A stretch of 64,000 nt of DNA from Spirosoma sp. KUDC1026 (GTDB lineage Bacteria > Bacteroidota > Bacteroidia > Cytophagales > Spirosomataceae), in contig NZ_CP056032.1 in NCBI RefSeq assembly GCF_013375035.1, positions 1,782,001 through 1,846,000 on the forward strand. The letters are read 5' to 3'. The notes below the pieces were generated by a model. That model searched no databases and was not told the DNA's origin. It was given only the letters and a program-made list of their open reading frames with translations. The number at the start of each line of letters is the position of its first letter. Position 1 is the first letter of the stretch. Of the stretch, positions 26,969-35,500 are shown in pieces. Position numbers and translations under genes: made by a program.

Positions 26969-29900
26969 CTACGCCAGTTCCCGGAAGCTGCTGGGAGAGA
27001 TTCCTTTTTCTTCCGAAAAGACCCGGCTAAAATACCGGGGCGTCTCGAAGCCAACCGCATAGGCAACTTCGGCTATGCTCATTGATGAGTTTTTCAGCAG
27101 TGCTTCGGCTTTTTGCAGGCGAAGCACGCGCAGGTACGGGATGATCGACATCCCCGTCAGGGCCATTGTCTTGCGGTACAACGAGTTGCGGCTCATACCC
27201 ATCAACTGACAGATCTGTTCGGTATCCAGGTCAACATTGTCCAGATGAAGTTCAAGGGTACTGCGTAGTTTGCTGATAAACTGATCTTCAAGCGCATCGG
27301 CTTCCGCAGGCTGGGCTGGCCCCGGTTGTATAGTACCCAGCGCTCGCTGACTGTAGTAGCGCTGTAGTCGTCGTTGGGTCTGTAGCAGATTACTCAACAC
27401 GAGGAGTAACTCTTCCCGCTGGAACGGCTTGACCAGGTACGCGTTGCCCCCCCGCCGTAAGCCCGTAAGCCGGTCGTCGACAGCGGCCCTGGCCGTGAGG
27501 AGCACGATAGGAATGTGGCTGGTACGTTCGTCGCTCTTCAGGGTGGCGCAGAGTTCGAAGCCGTTTTTGAGCGGCATCATCACATCGCTGATGATCAGGT
27601 CGGGTATTTTCTCCAGCGCCAGTTCAATACCGGCCTGCCCATTGGGTGCCCAGAGGACGTTGTAATCAGCCTGAATGCAGGAAACGACGTACCGGGCCAC
27701 GTCGTCATTGTCTTCCACCAGCAGCAGCACCGGCTTATTTGCACCGGCTGCCGCTGTAATCTCGATTTTGTCTAGTGTGAGCGGATAGGGATCGACCGGC
27801 TCTGCATCAGGTGTCAGCGCAATCGCGCTTTGCCGGGTCTGGCGCAACCGGACAACAAATTCCGTTTCCTCGCCCGGCTGACTTCGCCCGGCCAGGCCGC
27901 CCTTCATGAGCTGCAGTAATTCTCGTACCAGCGAAAGCCCGATCCCTGTTCCGCCCGTTCCGGAAACCGGCAGCGTCGCGTTCACTGATGTAGACTGCTG
28001 GTAGAACCGATCGAAAATACGCGGGAGATCGCGCGCACTGATGCCGGGGCCGGTATTGCGGACATGCACCGAAATCCAGGAACCGTCATCGGACTGCGCT
28101 GGTACGACGGCTTCGTAGTAACCGACTGGCAGGGGTGGGTAGATCGGGTGGGTTATCAGCTGGCAGGATATGTACCCACCGGCGGGGGTAAATTTGAGGG
28201 CGTTGGTTAGCAGGTTGGACAGAATATCGCCCAGCTTATCCTTATCAAAATCGGTATCAATGACGGGCTGGTCGGTCTGAAATTGCAACTGAATGCCTTT
28301 GTCCGCGGCCATGGTCTGGAACGACTCGGCAACGTACCGGATAAAACCGACCAGATCGGCCCGAACGGGTTGCAGCGACATGGCTCCGGCTTCCAGCTTG
28401 GTCAGGTCCAGAATCTGATTGACAAGCCGCAGCAGATTCCGTCCACTACGCTCAATCAGACCAGCCGACTGCTGCAACTGAGGATCGGCCTGCTGCTGAA
28501 GCCGGTCGGCCATACCCAGAATGATCGTCAGGGGGGTGCGGAACTCGTGGGAGATGTTAGCGAAGAAGTGGGATTTGGCTTCATCGAGCTGTTTCAGATC
28601 CTGCGCCTGTTGGGCAATAGTCCGGGTGGCCTGGTCGATCTGGGTTTGCAGCCGGATTTGTGCCCGCTGGTATTGCCGGTCCCGCCACCGCCCCCATAGC
28701 CACGCACCACCCAGCAGCAGAACGATCAGCAACAGGAGAAACCAGCTGCGCAGGTAAAACGGCCGGAGTACGTGTACCTCAATCGACAGCGGAGCCGCCG
28801 ACATCCGGCCGTCAGCGGCCTGTCCTTTAATCCGCAACTGATAATCACCATAGGGCAGGTTGCCCAGCCGCAGGTACGATTCGGTCTGGTAGTGCCAGCC
28901 ATCATCTATGCCCATGAACTGGTAGGCGTACGTATTTTTTCGGGCATCAGCGTAGTTAAGCAGCGCGAAGTAAAGAATACTGCTTCGGTCGTTGGGCTGC
29001 AGCGTAATCTGATTCGTGTTAAGCAGTTCCGCGGTCTTGTCGACCGGTGTGTTGCGACTGGCATCGAACTGACGAAAGGAAACCACGCGCAGGGGTAGGG
29101 CGGGCAGCGGAGGCTCGGCGTCGAAATCACGCGGGTTGAAGGCGGTTATCCCGTTCAGACCGCCGAAATAAAGCCGTCCCTGCGCGTCCTGATAGTGGGC
29201 GATGCGGTTAAACTCGTTGTCAGTGATACCATCCTGTTCCGTATAAGTCCGGGTAGTGAGCCGGGCCGGATCAAACTGCATGATACCATTGTCGCTGCTG
29301 AGCCAGAGGTGGCCCCGGTGGTCGGCATACACTGCGTAAATGTTATCGTTGTTCAGCCCGTCGGCCCGTCTGAACTGCCGATAGCGGCCCTGGGCGCGGT
29401 CCCAGCGAATCAGCCCGGCATTGGCCGTCGCCAGCCAGAATAGCCCATGCGGATCCTGGTAAAAATGCTGATAGCTGTCGGCGGGTAGCCTGAAGCCACC
29501 CCGGCCACCCCGCCAGTAGCGGGCCGTAACGCCCTTTTTGGGGTCGACGGTGTACAGCCCCGTTGTGGTGCAGAGCCAGATCGTACCTTGCCGATCGGTG
29601 CCAATGTGCAGGACGTGGGCCTGGGCTAACTCGGGAAACTGGTTATAGCCCCGGAAGTTAGTAATCTGGCTGGTGACCGGGTCAACCAGCCACAAACCGG
29701 GATCGCCACCGGCCAGCAGCCGGCGTGAATTGGTCGAAAAAGGATGAATGTTCCAGATGGTTCCCGGGCCGGGTATGGGTGTAACCCTGGTTCTGTTGGT
29801 TTTATAATCGTAGGTTACCAGTGTATATTCTTCGCACAGATACAATTTACTCCCCACCTTACCACTCAGACTTTTGAATGAGCGCTGATTTGCAAGCACC

Positions 29901-31051
29901 TGGCGGGCTGATGCCCCCGAGAGATTGCTGGCGAACAGACCCATATCATTCTCCAGATTGGTATAGAGTGTATCGCCTACGGCGGTAATGCCCCGAACGG
30001 CGGGTTGTTTCCCGACGCCGGCCAGGTAGAACAAACGCTGAAAATAGTTCTGACTAATTCGGGTCTGGTAGAGGCCAAAGCTGGTACCCAGCCAGAAACT
30101 TCCAGTTTTGTCGCGAAAAAAGCTCCGGTTGTCGACTGAGCTATTGGTCAGTTGATCGCTGATGTCGACAGCCGGTTGATTGGCTGCATCACGCAACTGG
30201 TAGCCGTTCCAGATTTGTCCGCTCCGGTCAAAGGCATAGACGATTCGCTTTTGCAGTTTCGCCGAACTGATCAGCTCAATGGGTTGTTCCTGCCGCCGAC
30301 CTGACTGGTCAATTTTAAACAGGTGGCCCGAATAAGGGCGCTTCGGGTCTGTTGACGTCGTGTAAACGAATTCCGTATCAGCATGGCGTTGACCCGGACA
30401 GATATAGATATTGCCTGTGTGATCGCAGGTACGTAGCACTCGACCATCCAGGGTGAGTTCCACCAGTTGCTTTCCGTTCGCAATAACCCAAACGGTATTG
30501 CGGGGGGTGAAGGCCACTAGTACTAGTGTCGTATACTGGGGTAGCGGTACTGTCTTCAGGCCCGATCGGGGATGGTAGGTGTTTAGTCGGGCTGGCTGAT
30601 AATCGACGAAGGCGACTGTTCCATCCTGATTATTCAGCAGCGTCTGCTGCGGAAGTGCCGCGGGGCTGTTGGGGCGGGACTGTTTGAAGCGCTTCTCAAA
30701 AGAAGTAGACACGCCCGTTACCGGATCGAAGAGGGTGATGGCAGCTTTCCCATCGGGACCCATGAGCCACAGCAACCCGTCGGCATCCTGAGCAATGGAA
30801 CGAATGTCGTCAAAGTCGAGCCCGTTTTTTTCCCGGGTGTAAGTTGTGAACGTTCCTCCGTCGAAGCGGTTGAGACCAAACTTGGTGCCGAACCACATGA
30901 AGTCCCGGCGGTCCTGAAAAATAGCGTTCACTTCGCGGTGCGCCAGGCCATCTTCGGGACCATACCGCCGGACGTTGGCCGCAAAGTGCTGGGCTGCGGC
31001 CAACGAGCAGAAACCAAGCAGGAAGGCTAGAGTCAAGCTGACCGCTTTCAA
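26969..31051 (-). CDS. hybrid two-component system regulator (HTCS)
   Basis: This 1360-residue protein carries a whole two-component pathway in one chain. A signal peptide (about residues 1-20) precedes a periplasmic sensor made of beta-propeller (Reg_prop-like) repeats (about 25-650) and a Y_Y_Y domain (about 680-770). One membrane span follows (about 775-795). HisKA has HFFANISHEFRTPL with the phosphorylated His near 835; the ATPase domain has GTGGTGIGLSLV. A receiver domain (about 1095-1215) has its Asp in IISDVMMP near 1155. An AraC-type HTH (about 1255-1360; SIAEVAYAVGFETPRYFSRVF) ends the protein. In Bacteroidota such proteins sense glycans and switch on utilisation genes. The start appears to be TTG, as no ATG gives the signal peptide. 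No SusC/SusD pair is adjacent; the likely targets are the flanking surface proteins. Confidence 0.95.
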   Translation of the reverse strand: MKAVSLTLAFLLGFCSLAAAQHFAANVRRYGPEDGLAHREVNAIFQDRRDFMWFGTKFGLNRFDGGTFTTYTREKNGLDFDDIRSIAQDADGLLWLMGPDGKAAITLFDPVTGVSTSFEKRFKQSRPNSPAALPQQTLLNNQDGTVAFVDYQPARLNTYHPRSGLKTVPLPQYTTLVLVAFTPRNTVWVIANGKQLVELTLDGRVLRTCDHTGNIYICPGQRHADTEFVYTTSTDPKRPYSGHLFKIDQSGRRQEQPIELISSAKLQKRIVYAFDRSGQIWNGYQLRDAANQPAVDISDQLTNSSVDNRSFFRDKTGSFWLGTSFGLYQTRISQNYFQRLFYLAGVGKQPAVRGITAVGDTLYTNLENDMGLFASNLSGASARQVLANQRSFKSLSGKVGSKLYLCEEYTLVTYDYKTNRTRVTPIPGPGTIWNIHPFSTNSRRLLAGGDPGLWLVDPVTSQITNFRGYNQFPELAQAHVLHIGTDRQGTIWLCTTTGLYTVDPKKGVTARYWRGGRGGFRLPADSYQHFYQDPHGLFWLATANAGLIRWDRAQGRYRQFRRADGLNNDNIYAVYADHRGHLWLSSDNGIMQFDPARLTTRTYTEQDGITDNEFNRIAHYQDAQGRLYFGGLNGITAFNPRDFDAEPPLPALPLRVVSFRQFDASRNTPVDKTAELLNTNQITLQPNDRSSILYFALLNYADARKNTYAYQFMGIDDGWHYQTESYLRLGNLPYGDYQLRIKGQAADGRMSAAPLSIEVHVLRPFYLRSWFLLLLIVLLLGGAWLWGRWRDRQYQRAQIRLQTQIDQATRTIAQQAQDLKQLDEAKSHFFANISHEFRTPLTIILGMADRLQQQADPQLQQSAGLIERSGRNLLRLVNQILDLTKLEAGAMSLQPVRADLVGFIRYVAESFQTMAADKGIQLQFQTDQPVIDTDFDKDKLGDILSNLLTNALKFTPAGGYISCQLITHPIYPPLPVGYYEAVVPAQSDDGSWISVHVRNTGPGISARDLPRIFDRFYQQSTSVNATLPVSGTGGTGIGLSLVRELLQLMKGGLAGRSQPGEETEFVVRLRQTRQSAIALTPDAEPVDPYPLTLDKIEITAAAGANKPVLLLVEDNDDVARYVVSCIQADYNVLWAPNGQAGIELALEKIPDLIISDVMMPLKNGFELCATLKSDERTSHIPIVLLTARAAVDDRLTGLRRGGNAYLVKPFQREELLLVLSNLLQTQRRLQRYYSQRALGTIQPGPAQPAEADALEDQFISKLRSTLELHLDNVDLDTEQICQLMGMSRNSLYRKTMALTGMSIIPYLRVLRLQKAEALLKNSSMSIAEVAYAVGFETPRYFSRVFSEEKGISPSSFRELA

Positions 31052-31159
31052 ATTATGTTATTTTACTACCTGATTCCAGGTATGGGGTGACAAATGTAAG
31101 TAGATATATTCATCGGATACGCAGGGTCGTCAGACATTAACTAAGAGCTCTTACGACGC

Positions 31160-31193
31160 ACTCAGCGTGGTTGCTCAAGTAACCACGCTGAGT
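31160..31193. repeat. perfect 13-bp inverted repeat in divergent promoter region
   Basis: ACTCAGCGTGGTT (31160-31172) and its exact complement (31181-31193) flank an 8-base loop. No T run follows on either strand, so it may be a protein-binding dyad rather than a terminator. Confidence 0.6.
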
Positions 31194-31270
31194 AATTCTA
31201 CCGGTGGCTCACCTTAATTGTTCGTCAAAAACTAAACCAAACTGATTATTTCTTTCCTATCCGGGCCTGA

Positions 31271-31336
31271 TGAGCAAAATGTGCACCTATTTGGGCGAAA
31301 TGTGCACATCCATCTGACGACCTTCCGCTAGACTTG
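31271..31336 (+). promoter_or_regulatory. conserved activator-type promoter, copy B
   Basis: The half-site cores GTGCAC at 31281-31286 and 31302-31307 lie 21 bp apart, each preceded by AAAT. TAGACTTG is at 31329-31336, 27 bp after the start of the second core. The flanking sequence is unrelated to copies A and C, so conservation is confined to the site itself. It points to the ECF sigma factor gene at 31471. Confidence 0.8.
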
Positions 31337-31470
31337 CTCAAGTATTGGAAAGTGAAGAAACCACTCTTCGATTCTCTAGCAAAGAATAGCCCTAATCAGA
31401 CAATCAGGCCTCGCTACGGCTGGGGTGCAGGAGGCAGTTCCTGCTGATAGGCCGATTAGCGTCGACAATA

Positions 31471-32031
31471 ATGAAAAAACACAGCCCTGCCGACGAGCAA
31501 CTCGTCCATGCTTTCCTGACTACCCCCTCACCGCAAAGCTTTGATACGCTTTACCGGCGCTATCTTGAAAAGGTGTACCGAACCTGTCTGTCCTTTACCA
31601 ACGATACCCAGACCGCCCAGGATTACGCCCAGGATATTTTTCTGAAAGTGTTCCGCAAGCTGGACACCTTCGAACACCAATCCAGTTTTTCAACGTGGCT
31701 CTACGCTATTGCCCACAACCACTGCCTGGGACAGCATCGGCGCCATAGCCGGTTACCCACCGAACCCTTAGCGCCAGCCCACGTTCAGACGATCGTCGGC
31801 AATTATTCTTTCATGGAGGATGCGGATGAGGATCGGCTCCGGCTGCTGGAACTACAACTGGCCCAACTGTCCCCAATGGATAGAGACTTGTTGCGACTCA
31901 AGTACGAGCAGGGGGTATCGATTGCCGACCTTAGCCAGCGCTATCAGCTCTCGGAAAGCGCCGTCAAGATGCGCTTAAAGAGGTCCCGGGATCGGTTGCG
32001 GGACCTTTGTATAAGGGCGGGGGATGAGTAG
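31471..32031 (+). CDS. orphan ECF sigma factor
   Basis: This 186-residue sigma-70-family factor has region 2 (FDTLYRRYLEKVYRTCLSF, then AQDYAQDIFLKVFRKLDTF and FSTWLYAIAHNHCL) and region 4 (SPMDRDLLRLKYEQGVSIAD, then LSESAVKMRLKRSRDRLRDL). No anti-sigma gene follows; the next gene is the second giant surface protein. Control may therefore come from its own promoter, which carries element copy B, or from a protein partner elsewhere. A short hairpin overlaps the stop codon (32028-32044). It is a paralogue, not a copy, of the SigK-like factor at 16068. Confidence 0.92.
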   Translation: MKKHSPADEQLVHAFLTTPSPQSFDTLYRRYLEKVYRTCLSFTNDTQTAQDYAQDIFLKVFRKLDTFEHQSSFSTWLYAIAHNHCLGQHRRHSRLPTEPLAPAHVQTIVGNYSFMEDADEDRLRLLELQLAQLSPMDRDLLRLKYEQGVSIADLSQRYQLSESAVKMRLKRSRDRLRDLCIRAGDE

Positions 32032-32558
32032 CCGAGTCGGCTACCCCTATTCCAGTTCACACAGAATTATTCCTGTGTAACCAAGCCCTGTGTTTGCTAT
32101 CGCATCGGGTGCGAACCGGACCGTTAAAGCCCCAGCAAATTGTCTGCGATCCGCCCAAAGCCCGGGAACAACCCATTCTTGAGCGTTTTGTCTGCTTTTT
32201 GGCCACTGGTGAGTGAAATGTGCACCTATTTGGGTGAAAAGTGCACATCGGTCTGACGGCTTTGGGCTAATCTTGCCCTACGTATTTGCAGCCGAAAACG
32301 CTCATTCTGTATGCGCCGATGAGTAGCCGAAACCCGGTGTTTACGGCCTGCCAATTATCCGGTTTTGTGGGCTTCTAATCCGTTATGAACACGTTCCTTT
32401 TCTTGTTCTCTAGCCGTAAAAAAATTCAGCCTGAACGTTGCGGCTGGATGGCAACTACAGGAACAAGGCAGTCCCCAAATCAGTGGTTATTCGCTCCGCT
32501 TGCCCGGGCTACGTACCGGGTTTCTGTCTAATCAAACATCGTACAACAAATCATATCT
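32032..32558. other. 527-bp leader and promoter region of the second giant gene
   Basis: No clear gene is present. About 32134-32168 resembles 23101-23135 upstream of copy A, at the same distance from the element, so the two surface-protein promoters share ancestry beyond the binding site. Promoter copy C follows (32210-32275), then a leader of about 280 bases with a possible 48-codon upstream reading frame (32385-32531). Confidence 0.65.
32210..32275 (+). promoter_or_regulatory. conserved activator-type promoter, copy C
   Basis: GTGCAC cores lie at 32220-32225 and 32241-32246, 21 bp apart. TAATCTTG at 32268-32275 starts 27 bp after the start of the second core. In this copy both half-sites extend to GTGAAAnGTGCAC. 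The first 40 bp match copy B at 36 positions. Confidence 0.8.
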
Positions 32559-35500
32559 ATGACGCTTTCTTTACCCTATTTTACCCGCTCTCTGGTGCGC
32601 GTCTTCTGGCTACTGGTGCTACTGTCAGGCGCTAGTCTCTTAACTCAAGCCCAGGCCCAAACCATTCGTTACGTTAAGCCAACGGCTACCGGTACCGGTA
32701 GTGGCAACAGCTGGATCAACGCCAGCGGCAACTTGCAGGCCATGATCAACGCCAGCAGCAGTGGTCAGCAGGTCTGGGTAGCGGCCGGTACGTATAAACC
32801 CGGTGGTAACGACAACGCCGACCGGACCATCAGCTTTGCCATGAAGAACGGGGTGAGCATGTATGGGGGCTTTGTCGGTAATGAAACGGCGCTGAGTGCC
32901 CGTCCAGCCATTAACCCCACTACCCCCTCGACCACCATTCTTTCCGGTGATATTGGCGAAGTAGGCTATCCGGATGACAATAGCTTTCACGTCATTTTGA
33001 ATCGTCTTGGGGTAACCAACATCACGGTCCTGGATGGCTTCGTCGTTACGGGTGGTAATGCCAACGAACCAGGACCACCCCAGGAGCCACGGAATATTGG
33101 TGGGGGGATGTGTAATGTTGGTCAGTCATCGTTCGCGAACCCAAGTTCTGGCCCGCCTAGCAGCCCACAAATCAGCAACTGTTTGTTTACGGCTAATTCG
33201 GCTGCTTCTGGTGGGGCAATCTATAACGGTGCGGGTAGCTCGGGCGTCAGCAGCCCCGCACTAACCAACTGTGTCTTTCAGGCGAATACCGCTTCCAACG
33301 GTGGGGCAATCTATAACGTTGGCGGGTCTGGTTCCGCCATCCAGCCCAAACTAACGGCCTGTCTTTTTCAGGCCAATTCAGCTACCACCTCCGGCGGGGC
33401 TATCTACAACTATGGCTTTTTTGGACGTACAAGTAACCCCGAATTGACGAACTGCTCGTTTCAGGACAACCGTGCTGCCGCCGGCGGGGCAATCTATAAC
33501 GATGGGAAAAGCGATGGGGGGAACAGCAGCCCGACGCTGACCAACTGTTCGTTTAAATCCAATCGTGCAGATAGCAGAGGAGCCATTGACAACGATGGGT
33601 ATTTTGATGCTAACAATAGCGGAGGAGCCATTGTCAACGATGGGGATTTTGATGGTAACAGCAGCCCACTCATTCGTAACTGTTCGTTTCAGTCTAATTC
33701 GGCGGTTAGCGGTGGTGGGGCCATTTTCAACCTAACGGGTCGTGTTCGCGGGGATAATCTGAGTAATCCTAAGCTGACGAACTGTTTGTTTCAATCCAAT
33801 ACCGCTTCCTCCGGCGGGGCTATCTACAACTTTACCAGATACGAGGGTGAAATCAACCTGGTGCTGACCAACTGTACCTTTCGAGCTAATACAGCAACTA
33901 ACGCTGGGGGAGTGCTATATGGCTATGGGTATGGCAATGGTGCTGTATCTACATCCACCCTGACCAACTGTATACTGGTTGGCAATGGAGGGAACCGTAC
34001 GTTTTACAATGAGTTTACGACGATCTCAGCCACGTATAATTTGTTTGATGCCTCCGTGACTGGCTATTCGGGTAGTATGGGTAATCGTACCGCAACCGTC
34101 TCGCCCTTCGCCAGCGCCAGCGATCCGGCTCTCTTCGCCTGTAGCCCGGCCGTCAACGCGGGGTTAAACTCAGCTACTGGTTTAGTGGGTGTTACGACTG
34201 ATTTGGCGGGTAATCCCCGCATCTTCGGGGACCTGGTTGATATGGGTGCTTATGAGTATCAGTCCGCTGGGGGACTCACCATCACCGCCCCCAGCGTGAG
34301 CACGGCGACGCTAGGTGTAGCCTTTAGTCAGTCGTTTGTGGCTTCGGGCGGTAGTAGTCCCTACAGCTACAGTCTGGCCAGCGGCAGCTTACCCACGGGA
34401 CTAGGTCTGGCCGCTGACGGAACGCTGAGTGGAACGCCAACTCAGCTGGGCAGTTTTTCGATTACCGTCAAGGCTACTAATGTCGCTGGTTGTTCAGGGG
34501 TGAGTGTGCCCTACGTCCTGCGTGTAGTGTCCGCTACGCCCATCCGCTACGTTCGGGCGGGGGCCTCGGGGTCAGGCAACAGCTGGGCCGATGCCAGTGG
34601 CGATCTGCAACGTCAGATTAATTTCACCGGTGCGGAGCAGGTCTGGGTGGCCAATGGTACGTATAAACCAGGCTCGGCGGGCAGCACCGACCGTAGCATC
34701 AGCTTCTCGATGAAAAACGGGGTGCCCATCTACGGGGGCTTTGCGGGCAACGAAACCGCCCTGAGCCAACGGGTGCTGACTAACCCCCTGGCCACAATCC
34801 TCAGTGGCGACATTGGCACCCCCGGCAACTCCGCTGACAACAGTTACCACGTCGTCAGCAATCCCCCCGGCCTGACCAACTCGGCGGTGCTGGATGGTTT
34901 TGTCATTACTAGTGGCAACGCTAACGGCAGCAGCGCCCCCAACGACGGGGGCGGGGGCATGCTCAACAACGGCAATGGGGCGGGCAACACCTGCAGCCCC
35001 CTGATTCGTAACTGTTTGTTTCAAAACAATAATGCTGCTAATCAGGGCGGGGCCCTCCACAACGCCGGGTACACCAGCGGCACCAGCAGCCCCAGCCTGA
35101 TCAACTGCGCCTTCCAGAATAATAATGCCACCAATCAGGGTGGGGCCATCTACAACGATGGCAGCGTGGGGGGCACCAGCAATACCCGGCTGACCAACTG
35201 TTCGTTTCAGGCCAACTCGGCTTCCTCCGGCGGGGCGATGAGCAGCGTGGGCTATCAGGGAACCAGCGGTCCGGTGCTGACCAACTGTGTGGTGTGGGGT
35301 AATGGCGGGGCCAGTACGTTCACCAACGGGCCGGGCGCATTCATCACCACCAGCTACAGCTTGTTCGAGACGTCGGTGACGGGCTACAACCCCGGTACGG
35401 GCAATCTGACCACCACCGTCTCGCCCTTCCTGAGCGCTACCGATACGCGGCTTAATGGCTGTACCCCAGCCCTCAACAGCGGGGATAACGCAGCCTACTC

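Larger units (their letters stand above)
31052..31470. other. 419-bp divergent region between regulator and sigma factor genes
   Basis: This divergent control region holds a perfect 13-bp inverted repeat (31160-31193) and promoter copy B (31271-31336). The leader of the sigma factor gene after copy B is about 130 bases and shows no further recognised signal. Confidence 0.7.
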
